From Streptomyces eurythermus (GTDB taxonomy: Bacteria; Actinomycetota; Actinomycetes; Streptomycetales; Streptomycetaceae): DNA of 64,000 nucleotides. The notes under the pieces were generated by a model. The model worked only from the letters and a program-made list of their open reading frames with translations, did not search any database and had not been told where the DNA came from. The stretch covers positions 1 through 64,000 of the forward strand of contig NZ_BMSK01000020.1 in the NCBI RefSeq assembly GCF_014649115.1, read 5' to 3'. The position numbers were made by a program, and so were the translations under genes. Shown one piece after another: positions 55,713-63,354 of the stretch. Within the stretch, counting starts at the first letter, position 1. Every line of letters starts with the position of its first letter.

Positions 55713-56846
55713 TCAGCCGCCGGAGGTGTCCAGCTCTGCGTCCTCCCCGACGCCCGAGCAGTCGTACGGGTCCTTCAGCCACCCGTCCGGCAGCACCACC
55801 CGGTTGTTGCCGGAGGTCCGCCCCCGCGGCCCCTCCGCCCCGGCCGGCCACGCCTGGTCCAGGTCCAGCTCGTCCAGCCCGGCCCGCAGCTCCTGGAGGG
55901 AGGAGGTGATCGCGAGCCGCTTGCGCATCTCGGAGCCGACCGCGAAGCCCTTCAGATACCAGGCGACGTGCTTGCGGAAGTCCACCACGCCCTTGGACTC
56001 GTCGCCGCTCCACTCCCCGAGCAGCGTGGCGTGCCGCACCATGACGTCGGCGACCTCCCGCAGCGTCGGCCGTACGAAATCCTCCGTACGCCCCTCGAAC
56101 CCGGCCACCAGGTCCGCGAACAGCCACGGCCGGCCCAGGCAGCCCCGGCCGACCACGACCCCGTCGCAGCCGGTCTCCCGCACCATCCGCAGCGCGTCCT
56201 CGGCCGACCAGATGTCGCCGTTGCCGAGCACCGGGATCTCCGGCACATGCTCCTTCAGCCGGGCGATGGCGTCCCAGTCGGCGGTGCCGCCGTAGTGCTG
56301 GGCGGTGGTACGGCCGTGCAGCGCGATGGCGGTCACCCCCTCCTCGACGGCGATGCGGCCGGCGTCGAGGTAGGTGATGTGGTCGTCGTCGATGCCCTTG
56401 CGCATCTTCATGGTCACCGGCAGGTCACCGGCGCCGGAGACCGCCTCGCGCAGGATGGCCCGCAGCAGGTTCCGCTTGTACGGCAGTGCGGAGCCGCCGC
56501 CCTTGCGCGTCACCTTCGGCACCGGGCAGCCGAAGTTCAGGTCGATGTGGTCGGCGAGGTCCTCCTCCACGATCATGCGGACGGCCTTGCCGACGGTCGC
56601 GGGGTCGACGCCGTACAGCTGGATCGAGCGCGGCCGCTCGCTCGCGTCGAACCTGATGAGCTGCATGGTCTTCTCGTTGCGCTCGACCAGCGCCCGGGTG
56701 GTGATCATCTCGCTGACGAAGAGTCCCTTGCCGCCCGAGAACTCCCGGCACAGGGTGCGGAAGGGCGCGTTGGTGATCCCCGCCATGGGTGCGAGCACGA
56801 CGGGCGGCGTCACGGCGTGCGGTCCGATGGAAAGCGGGTGGGTCAT
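55713..56846 (-). CDS. dusB: tRNA-dihydrouridine synthase
   Basis: 377 residues, DusB/Dus3-type. A FMN-binding TIM barrel begins PPVVLAPMAGITNAPFRTLC. The catalytic Cys is in LNFGCPVPKVTRKGGGSALP, with VTMKMRKGID and IALHGRTTAQHYGGTADW typical of the family. The small helical RNA-binding domain is at the C-terminus (about 260-345). It reduces uridines in the D-loop of tRNAs with NADPH. An added C-terminal tail is Asp/Glu-rich. Convergent with the sulfatase gene, 17 bases apart. Confidence 0.94.
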   Translation of the reverse strand: MTHPLSIGPHAVTPPVVLAPMAGITNAPFRTLCREFSGGKGLFVSEMITTRALVERNEKTMQLIRFDASERPRSIQLYGVDPATVGKAVRMIVEEDLADHIDLNFGCPVPKVTRKGGGSALPYKRNLLRAILREAVSGAGDLPVTMKMRKGIDDDHITYLDAGRIAVEEGVTAIALHGRTTAQHYGGTADWDAIARLKEHVPEIPVLGNGDIWSAEDALRMVRETGCDGVVVGRGCLGRPWLFADLVAGFEGRTEDFVRPTLREVADVMVRHATLLGEWSGDESKGVVDFRKHVAWYLKGFAVGSEMRKRLAITSSLQELRAGLDELDLDQAWPAGAEGPRGRTSGNNRVVLPDGWLKDPYDCSGVGEDAELDTSGG

Positions 56847-56901
56847 CGTCAGGGCTCCGGGACGGATCTACGGCGACAGGGGCAAGGCTCCATTGTCCCC
56901 C

Positions 56902-56973
56902 ACCCGGCCGGACACTCGTATCCCCCACCCGGCCGGGCGCTCGTATCCCTTACCCGGCCGGGCGCTCGTCGGG
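56902..56973. repeat. Three tandem 25-bp repeats at the end of the XRE gene
   Basis: The palindrome-containing core ACCCGGCCGG recurs at 56902, 56927 and 56952, 25 bases apart, each followed by a CTCGTATCCC-like segment. The right-hand copy contains the stop codon and last codons of the minus-strand XRE gene; the others lie between it and the dusB start. Confidence 0.85.
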
Positions 56974-57717
56974 CAGTTCCGCGAGCCGTTCCAGCCGCTC
57001 CTCGCTCTCCTCGTCGGCGGGCAGGTAGGCGACCACCCGGTGGGCGGGGGACTGCGGGGCCGGCCACATGTTCCGGTGCTCCAGCCGGATCAGCCCGACC
57101 CGGGGGTGCCGGTACCGCTTGACGTGCGGGGACATCGGCGCGACCTCGTGCCGTTCCCACAGCTCCCGGAACTCGCCGGAGGCCCGGAGCAGCCGGTTCA
57201 GCTGCTGCTTCCAGGCGGGCTCGGCCACGTGCTCGGCCATGCCCGCGCGGTACTTGGCGATCAGGTCGCGCAGCATCTCGTCCCGGTCCAGGAAGTCCCG
57301 TTTCCAGCGCTCGCTGGTGGTCGGCAGCCGCAGGCAGTTCCGGTCGGCCGGGGGCAGCTCGGCGGGGTCGCCGAAGAGCTGGGCGTAGGGGCGGTTGGCG
57401 GCGAGGACGTCGTAGCGGGCGTTCTGCAGGGAGGCCGGGTAGGGGGCGAGCCGTTCGACGACCTTCAGGGCGGTCTTGGCGGCGACCGGGTACTCCGGCC
57501 CGGAGCGCGGGTCGTGGGTCCCGGCCAGGGCGAACAGGTGGGCGCGCTCGGTGGGGTCCATCAGCAGGGCGCGGGCGACGGCGTCCAGCACCTGCGCGGA
57601 GACGTGGGCGGCGCGGCCCTGCTCGAACCACGTGTACCAGGTGACGCCGACGGCGGAGAGCTGGGCGACCTCCTCGCGGCGCAGTCCGGGGGTGCGGCGG
57701 CGGGGACCGCGGGACAT
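56950..57717 (-). CDS. XRE-type regulator with MmyB-like ligand domain
   Basis: 255 residues from the ATG at 57717 (one more Met at 57720). The helix-turn-helix reads TPGLRREEVAQLSAVGVTWYTWFEQGR, then the MmyB-like C-terminal domain (PYPASLQNARYDVLAANRPYAQLFGD, SGEFRELWERHEV, LIRLEHRNMWPAP), believed to bind a fatty acid or similar ligand. Family members usually begin 20-25 residues earlier; here no in-frame start exists upstream, so the protein is short at the N-terminus or the mRNA is nearly leaderless. It lies divergent from the MFS transporter with only 45 bases between start codons, so it very probably regulates it. Confidence 0.9.
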   Translation of the reverse strand: MSRGPRRRTPGLRREEVAQLSAVGVTWYTWFEQGRAAHVSAQVLDAVARALLMDPTERAHLFALAGTHDPRSGPEYPVAAKTALKVVERLAPYPASLQNARYDVLAANRPYAQLFGDPAELPPADRNCLRLPTTSERWKRDFLDRDEMLRDLIAKYRAGMAEHVAEPAWKQQLNRLLRASGEFRELWERHEVAPMSPHVKRYRHPRVGLIRLEHRNMWPAPQSPAHRVVAYLPADEESEERLERLAELPDERPAG

Positions 57718-57720
57718 CAT

Positions 57721-57762
57721 GCATGACTCATTAGTTAGACACACTATCGAAATCGGCGTACG
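57721..57762. promoter_or_regulatory. Compact divergent promoter between the XRE regulator and MFS transporter
   Basis: Only 42 bases separate the start codons. The AT-rich centre includes the inverted repeat TAGT-n7-ACTA at 57732-57746 and -10-like CACTAT at 57742-57747 for the plus strand. There is no good ribosome-binding site in front of either gene, suggesting leaderless or nearly leaderless transcripts. Confidence 0.5.
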
Positions 57763-59226
57763 ATGGCGGACATGCCCGAGTTGAGCCATCGCCGCCGCAT
57801 GCTCGTGCTCGCGATCTGCTGCATGAGCCTGCTGATCGTGAGCCTGGACACCACCGCGCTGAACGTGGCACTGCCCGCGATGCAGCACGACCTGGACGCC
57901 ACCACCTCCGGTCTGCAGTGGACCATCGACGCGTACACGCTCGTCCTGGCCTCGCTGCTGATGCTCGCCGGCTCCACGGCCGACCGGATCGGCCGCAAGC
58001 GGGTCTTCATGGCGGGCCTGGCGGTGTTCACCGCGGGGTCGGTGCTCTGCTCCCTCGCCCCGAACCTGGAACTGCTCGTCGTGTTCCGCATGGTCCAGGC
58101 GGTGGGCGGCTCGATGCTCAACCCGGTCGCCATGTCGATCATCACCAACACCTTCACCGACCCCCGCGAGCGCGCCCGCGCGATCGGCGTGTGGGGCGCG
58201 GTCGTCGGCATCGCCATGGCGGCGGGCCCGCTGGTCGGCGGGCTGCTGGTGCAGTCGGTGAGCTGGCGCGCCATCTTCTGGCTCAACCTCCCGGTCGGCC
58301 TGGCGGCCCTGCTGCTCACCCTGCGCTACGTCCCCGAGTCCCGCGCGCCCCGGGCCCGCCGCCCCGACCCGGTCGGCCAGCTGCTGGTGATCGCCCTGTT
58401 CGGCGCGCTGACGTACGCGATCATCGAGGCCCCGGAATCCGGCGCCGGTCCCGTCCTCCCCTTCGCCTTGATCGCGGTGGCCGCCCTCCTGGCCCTCCTG
58501 TGGTACGAGCCCCGGCGCGCCGAACCCCTCATCGACCTGCGCTTCTTCCGCTCGGCCCCGTTCAGCGGCGCCACCGTGATCGCGATCAGCGCGTTCGCGG
58601 CCCTGGGCGGCTTCCTGTTCCTGTCCACGCTGTACCTGCAGAACGTGCGCGGCCTCGACGCCCTGCACGCGGGCCTGTGGATGCTGCCGATGGCCGTGCC
58701 GATGTTCCTGTGCGCCCCGCTGTCCGGCCGTCTGGTCGGCAGCCGCGGCCCGCGGGTCTCCCTGCTGGTGGCGGGTGCGGCGATGACCGCGAGCGGTGTC
58801 CTGTTCGCCGCGTTCGAGGCGGAGACGGAGAACGCCACCCTGCTGCTCGGCTACGTCCTCTTCGGCATCGGCTTCGGCTTCGTGAACGCGCCGATCACCA
58901 ACACGGCGGTGTCCGGCATGCCCCGCGCCCAGGCCGGGGTCGCCGCCGCCGTCGCCTCCACCAGCCGGCAGCTGGGCTCCACGCTCGGCGTCGCGGTGAT
59001 CGGCGCGGTCCTGGCCTCCGGCATCGGCTCGTCGCCGTACCGTCCCACGTTCGTCCCGGCGGCCCGCCCCGGCTGGTGGATCCTCGCCGGCTGCGGCCTC
59101 GCCGTCCTGGTCCTCGGCCTGCTGTCCAGCGGCGGCTGGGCGCGCCGGACGGCCGAGCGGACGGCGGCGAGCCTGGAGCCGGCGGAGATACGCCCGGTCG
59201 CGGAGACGGCGTCGAAGGGGGCGTGA
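57763..59226 (+). CDS. DHA2-family MFS drug-efflux transporter
   Basis: 487 residues, 14 predicted membrane helices, the DHA2 layout. Motif A-like GSTADRIGRKRVFMAGL is near residue 70. The first helix ends with the family's motif LDTTALNVALPAMQ. Motif C-like GIAMAAGPLVGGLL is in helix 5. Such antiporters export drugs with proton influx. The ATG at 57763 lacks a ribosome-binding site; an in-frame ATG at 57772 is an alternative. Divergent from the XRE regulator. Confidence 0.92.
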   Translation: MADMPELSHRRRMLVLAICCMSLLIVSLDTTALNVALPAMQHDLDATTSGLQWTIDAYTLVLASLLMLAGSTADRIGRKRVFMAGLAVFTAGSVLCSLAPNLELLVVFRMVQAVGGSMLNPVAMSIITNTFTDPRERARAIGVWGAVVGIAMAAGPLVGGLLVQSVSWRAIFWLNLPVGLAALLLTLRYVPESRAPRARRPDPVGQLLVIALFGALTYAIIEAPESGAGPVLPFALIAVAALLALLWYEPRRAEPLIDLRFFRSAPFSGATVIAISAFAALGGFLFLSTLYLQNVRGLDALHAGLWMLPMAVPMFLCAPLSGRLVGSRGPRVSLLVAGAAMTASGVLFAAFEAETENATLLLGYVLFGIGFGFVNAPITNTAVSGMPRAQAGVAAAVASTSRQLGSTLGVAVIGAVLASGIGSSPYRPTFVPAARPGWWILAGCGLAVLVLGLLSSGGWARRTAERTAASLEPAEIRPVAETASKGA

Positions 59227-59235
59227 CCCGGGCGG

Positions 59236-59802
59236 TCACCGCCAGGCGGTGGCCTCGGTCGCGTGGATGCAGTACCGCTCGAAGGTGCTCTTGCCACCGG
59301 GCTTCGGCACGGCGCACGCGGTGACCTGGAACTCGCCGTCGGGGACCGACACCATGTGGGTGAACTGGTCGTTGCCGTACGCGATCTCGGCGGTCCGCGT
59401 GCTGCCGCCCGTGACACTGACCGTCACCTGGTCGCCGGGATTCCCCTGCTCGATCTTCGCCCAGACCGCCTCGCAGTCCTCGCTGTAGCGGATCTGGAGG
59501 AGCGCGGGATTGCCCGCGGTGGGCTTGAAGGTGCCCGCGTCTTCGCCGCACCCCTCGTTCTGCGGGTTCTTCCCCTCGCAGACCGCTCCGTCGCCGGGGC
59601 AGGTCGGCTCGTCGAAGAGCGACTTCAGCACATGGTCGCCGAGCGGAGTCATCACGGCACCGGCCCCCGCACCCACAATGGCGACCGCGTACGCCAGCGC
59701 GGCCGGGCCGCTGAGCATTTTCCTCCACCACGGGCGGTGCGGCGGGGGGTTCGGGGGGTCGGAGGGTGCCGGGGAGTTGTCGCCGGTGTTGGCCGTAGTC
59801 AT
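59236..59802 (-). CDS. Membrane-anchored DUF2690 protein
   Basis: 188 residues from the ATG at 59802, 9 bases after AAGGTGAG. A Pro-rich cytoplasmic start (about 1-27) precedes one membrane helix (about 32-52, GPAALAYAVAIVGAGAGAV). An extracellular domain with several Cys follows (CPGDGAVCEG, EGCGEDA, CEAVWAKI, CAVP, CIHAT), matching DUF2690. Function unknown; these proteins often accompany XRE-like regulators. It converges on the MFS gene with 9 bases between stops. Confidence 0.82.
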   Translation of the reverse strand: MTTANTGDNSPAPSDPPNPPPHRPWWRKMLSGPAALAYAVAIVGAGAGAVMTPLGDHVLKSLFDEPTCPGDGAVCEGKNPQNEGCGEDAGTFKPTAGNPALLQIRYSEDCEAVWAKIEQGNPGDQVTVSVTGGSTRTAEIAYGNDQFTHMVSVPDGEFQVTACAVPKPGGKSTFERYCIHATEATAWR

Positions 59803-60090
59803 GAGAACACTCACCTTGACGTGCTGCTCCTGACGGCCAGGATCGCCCTGCCGCCGTCGCAGGCGTAAGGCGCACACGGAAGCAGGAAGGCGCGTCGGCC
59901 GGCCATGCATGCGCCCCCACGTGCCCACTCCGCACCACCAGAGGGCCGCCGAGCCGACTCCTCGTAAATGGCTCGGAGTTGTTTCCGCGACTCACGAACT
60001 GGCGCGGGCGATGGACTACGCTGCTCAGAAGGCCGTTTCTGCGGGCAGAGCGTCTCGCGCTCCCTTTCCCTCGAAAGGACCGCCGCTCTC

Positions 60091-61365
60091 GTGATCGACG
60101 CGTCCGTTCAGGCCATTCCCGGGCTGCTCGTCTGGTTCCTTCCGATCGCCCTGTGCTTGGCGGTGCCGTCAGCTCTGATCGCGCGTGCGCGCCGGAAACC
60201 GGTCACCGTGCGCGTACTCCTGGCCGTCTGTTCCGCCGGAATCCTCGCCGTGACCTTGCTGCCGGCAGACGGAGGTCCCGTCGGCGACGGAGCGGTATGC
60301 GATCTGAGTTCGCCATTTCCTCAGATGCTGACCTCTTCCAGCGCGCTGCTGAACGTTGCCTTGTTCGTCCCGGCCTCCTTCTTCGCCGCTCTCGTCTTTC
60401 CGCGCCCCCTGACCGTCCTCGCGGTCACATCAGTGGGAAGCGGACTCATCGAACTGTTCCAGGCGGAGGGGGCCATGGGCCGCTCGTGCAGTGCGACGGA
60501 CATCGTTGCCAACACGACCGGTTCACTGATCGGAGTGGCGGCGGGAACCGTATGGTGCCGACGTACCGGGCGGCGGGTCACGGGAAGGGCCAAGCGTGAT
60601 GCGCTCTGGGGCGCGACTCTCGCCGTTACCGGCTCTGCCGCCTTGGCCGCCACCTTCCACTCCTCCGTCACTCCCTACATTCCCCTGACAGAGCGACCGG
60701 GATTCGCGGCCGACCAGCGTGCCATCGAGGGCGCGGACACATGGATCACCGAGGCCGCCGCGTATGTCTTCGGAAAGGGGACGCGGATCGAACAGACCAT
60801 TGTCGCGAAGCACAGTGGACTGGTGACGGCAAAGACCAACAGGGGCGAGATCACCGGATGGTGGCCTGAGAGGAAATTGGAAGAAGCCGCCTTCACGGAC
60901 AACAGGGCAGAGCCCGGCTCCCTGAATCAGGCCCAGGCCGAAGAGATCTCGACCCGCTTCGTCCGCCGATGGTTCCCTGCCGAGGCGCTCGGCGCCGAAC
61001 GAACCGTGCATGTCAGCGGATCAGGGAACAGCGCGGTCTACATGTTCGCGTACCGTCGGTACAAAAAGGGACTGATGATGCCTATGCGGCTGAATGTCAC
61101 GGTGACCTCAAGTGGGCGCATCATGAACTTCACCGCCCGCGCGTTGACGGACCCCGAACTGCCCGAAAGCACCGTGTCGAAGGACGAGGCAGCGCGGCTT
61201 GCCCGCACGTACACGGGCCGTACCGCCCAAGGCGCGGTGCTCCTGGCCCAGAAGGTCAAGGGCCAGGGCTGGCGACCCGTGTGGATGATGGGTGCCGAGA
61301 GCGGTGATGTGTTCGTTGACGCCGTCACCGGCCTGCGGATCCCCCAAGGCGCCCTGGTCCGCTAG
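60091..61365 (+). CDS. VanZ-like membrane protein with a long C-terminal extracytoplasmic domain
   Basis: 424 residues from the GTG at 60091, 12 bases after AAGGA; upstream in-frame sequence is not protein-like. Four to five membrane segments (about residues 8-30, 40-58, 80-100, 105-125, 185-205) carry the VanZ-type pattern with FVPASFFAAL and SVGSGLIELFQ...SCSATDIVANTTGSLIG. Residues about 215-424 form a soluble, outside-facing domain with QAQAEEISTRFVRRWFP and a final segment VFVDAVTGLRIPQG resembling PepSY-type repeats. Codon GC bias is a little weaker than in its neighbours. Function unknown; VanZ proteins are linked to glycopeptide resistance and envelope stress. Confidence 0.78.
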   Translation: MIDASVQAIPGLLVWFLPIALCLAVPSALIARARRKPVTVRVLLAVCSAGILAVTLLPADGGPVGDGAVCDLSSPFPQMLTSSSALLNVALFVPASFFAALVFPRPLTVLAVTSVGSGLIELFQAEGAMGRSCSATDIVANTTGSLIGVAAGTVWCRRTGRRVTGRAKRDALWGATLAVTGSAALAATFHSSVTPYIPLTERPGFAADQRAIEGADTWITEAAAYVFGKGTRIEQTIVAKHSGLVTAKTNRGEITGWWPERKLEEAAFTDNRAEPGSLNQAQAEEISTRFVRRWFPAEALGAERTVHVSGSGNSAVYMFAYRRYKKGLMMPMRLNVTVTSSGRIMNFTARALTDPELPESTVSKDEAARLARTYTGRTAQGAVLLAQKVKGQGWRPVWMMGAESGDVFVDAVTGLRIPQGALVR

Positions 61366-61548
61366 CGGTGTGCGAGCCGTCCTGCTGCCCCGTGCGGTGG
61401 TCGGGACCCCGAGCGGCGTCCAGGTGATCGTCCGCGCCGCGCCATCCCGGGCAGGGTGTGCGCGGCGGCGGCGAGGGCGCCGAGGACGTTGACCGCGTCG
61501 GCGGATCCAGGGGCCGTCGTACAACGGGAGTCCCTCATGCGCCGGGAA

Positions 61549-62148
61549 TCACTGCCCTTCCGCCCTCAACCCCCGCACCAGCAGCCCCACCACCGCCTCG
61601 AACTCCTCCTCGATTCCCGGTGTCGTCCACTCGCGGGCGTACCCCGGGTCGTGGAAGCGGCCGGTCGCGTGGAAGACGGCGCGGGCGGCCGTGGCCGGGT
61701 CGGGGGCGGTGAAGTCGCCCGACTCCGCGCCCGCGGCGATGATCCGGGTGAGCTGGCCGGTGAGGTCGGCGATGTGGTCGTGGACCACGCCCCCGAGTTC
61801 GTCGACGAGCACGGTGTACGTGGCGAACAGCTCGGGGTCGTCGCCCGCCTTGTGCCGCTTGGCCTCGAAGAGGGCCGCGAGCCAGTCCCGCAGCCGCCGT
61901 TCCGGGGCGAGGTCCTCGGCGGCGGCGATGCCGGCGAGCCGCTCGGAGGTGCGGTCCAGCCAGCGCTTGGTCACCGCCTCGCGCAGCGCCGCCTTGGTGC
62001 GGAAGTGCCGGTAGACGCTGCCATGGCTGACGCCGAGCGCGCGGGCCACGTCGACCACGGTGGCCTTGGCCGGGCCGTGGCGGCGCAGCACCTCCTCGGT
62101 GGCTTCGAGGATGCGCTCGGCGGTCAGGGTCTCGGTGGTCGAAGGCAT
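61549..62148 (-). CDS. TetR/AcrR-family regulator
   Basis: 199 residues. The helix-turn-helix is AERILEATEEVLRRHGPAKATVVDVARALGVSHGSVYRHFRTKAALREAV. The ligand domain begins around residue 75 and has a C-terminal pattern (ARAVFHATGRFHDPGYAREW) of the YbiH-like TetR group. It lies 25 bases downstream of the aldo/keto reductase on the same strand, so the two probably form an operon controlled at the palindrome at 63200-63228. Confidence 0.93.
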   Translation of the reverse strand: MPSTTETLTAERILEATEEVLRRHGPAKATVVDVARALGVSHGSVYRHFRTKAALREAVTKRWLDRTSERLAGIAAAEDLAPERRLRDWLAALFEAKRHKAGDDPELFATYTVLVDELGGVVHDHIADLTGQLTRIIAAGAESGDFTAPDPATAARAVFHATGRFHDPGYAREWTTPGIEEEFEAVVGLLVRGLRAEGQ

Positions 62149-62173
62149 GCCTAGACGGTACCCGGCACGACCG

Positions 62174-63178
62174 TCAGCGTTCGCTGTCGAGCATCGCCAT
62201 CTGCTCCGCCGCGTACCGGTCGCCGGCCGCCGCGTCCGCCGGCACGGCGGCCTCGATGGCGGCGAGGTCGGCCTCTTCCAGGGTCACGTCCAGCGCGCCC
62301 AGCGCCTCGTCGAGCCGCTGCCGGGTGCGGGCGCCGACCAGCGGCACGATGTCCTCACCCCGGGAGAGCACCCAGGCGATGGCGATCTGCGCGACGGAGA
62401 CGCCCTTCTCCTCCGCGATCTTGCGCAGGGACTCGACCAGGGTGAGGTTGTGCCGCAGGTTGTCGCCCTGGAAGCGGGGCGAGTGGGCGCGGAAGTCGTT
62501 CGCGGCAAAGCCCTGGTCGGCCGAGACGTGCCCGGAGAGCAGCCCGCGCGAGAGCACGCCGTAGGCGGTGACGGCGATGCCCAGCTCGCGCAGGGTGGGC
62601 AGGATCTCCCGCTCGGGGCCCCGGGAGATGAGGGCGTACTCGATCTGGAGGTCCGCGATGGGGGCGGTGGCGGCGGCCCGGCGGATGGTGTCCGCGCCGA
62701 CCTCGCTCAGCCCGATGTGCCGGACCCATCCCTTGTCGACGAGTTCGGCGATGGCGCCGACGGTCTCCTCGATGGGCACGTCCGGGTCGAGCCGGGACGG
62801 ACGGTAGATGTCGATGTGGTCGACGCCGAGGCGCTGGAGGGAGTAGGCGGCGAAGTTCTTCACGGCGGCCGGGCGGCCGTCGAAGCCGAACCAGTCGCCG
62901 TCCGGGCCGCGCAGCGCGCCGAACTTCACGCTGACCCGCGCGTTCTCGCGCAGCGCGGCGGGGGCGGTGCGCAGCGCCTCGTTGATCAGCAGCTCGTTGT
63001 GGCCCATGCCGTAGAAGTCGCCGGTGTCGAGCAGGGTCACGCCGGCCTCCAGGGCGGCGTGGATGGTCGCGATCGACTCGGCGCGGTCCGCCTCGCCGTA
63101 CATGCCGGACATGCCCATGCAACCGAGGCCGAGGGCGGAGACCTGGGGGCCGGTGGTGCCGAGGTTTCGGGTTCGCAT
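62174..63178 (-). CDS. Aldo/keto reductase
   Basis: 334 residues from the ATG at 63178, 8 bases after GGGGG; the ATG at 63184 is too close. The TIM-barrel AKR layout has LGTTGPQVSALGLGCMGMSGMYG, the catalytic Asp and Tyr in LLDTGDFYGMGHNE, and the Lys in VSVKFG. In the fourth tetrad position the sequence is IDIYRPSRLDP, with Ser where many AKRs have His; this variant is common in one AKR subgroup. It reduces aldehydes or ketones with NADPH; the substrate is unknown. Confidence 0.92.
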   Translation of the reverse strand: MRTRNLGTTGPQVSALGLGCMGMSGMYGEADRAESIATIHAALEAGVTLLDTGDFYGMGHNELLINEALRTAPAALRENARVSVKFGALRGPDGDWFGFDGRPAAVKNFAAYSLQRLGVDHIDIYRPSRLDPDVPIEETVGAIAELVDKGWVRHIGLSEVGADTIRRAAATAPIADLQIEYALISRGPEREILPTLRELGIAVTAYGVLSRGLLSGHVSADQGFAANDFRAHSPRFQGDNLRHNLTLVESLRKIAEEKGVSVAQIAIAWVLSRGEDIVPLVGARTRQRLDEALGALDVTLEEADLAAIEAAVPADAAAGDRYAAEQMAMLDSER

Positions 63179-63199
63179 CGTCATGCCCCCACTGTGGCA

Positions 63200-63228
63200 T
63201 GACAGCTAACAGATTTCAATATCTGTCA
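63200..63228 (-). promoter_or_regulatory. Palindromic operator candidate for the reductase-TetR operon
   Basis: Inner inverted repeat ACAGAT-n6-ATCTGT (63209-63226) nested in outer TGACAG (63200-63205) / CTGTCA (63223-63228). It begins 22 bases upstream of the reductase start codon, as expected for control by the TetR protein encoded in the same operon. Confidence 0.6.
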
Positions 63229-63266
63229 GTCCAATAATGTCCACGCATACCCTCCGCGCCCCCGCG

Positions 63267-63299
63267 TGGTCCAGACCTCTTGACGAATGGTCTGGACCA
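63267..63299 (+). promoter_or_regulatory. Two dre-type chitinase operators flanking a -35 box
   Basis: TGGTCCAGACCT at 63267-63278 and TGGTCTGGACCA at 63288-63299 closely match the TGGTCTAGACCA repeat of Streptomyces chitinase promoters, the DasR-responsive element. TTGACG at 63280-63285, a good -35 hexamer, lies between them. Binding of DasR here would block the promoter until chitin-derived amino sugars appear. Confidence 0.82.
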
Positions 63300-63354
63300 G
63301 CGCACTGTCATGTCTGCGACACCCCATCGACCCGAACCCCCACCGGGAGGCCCG

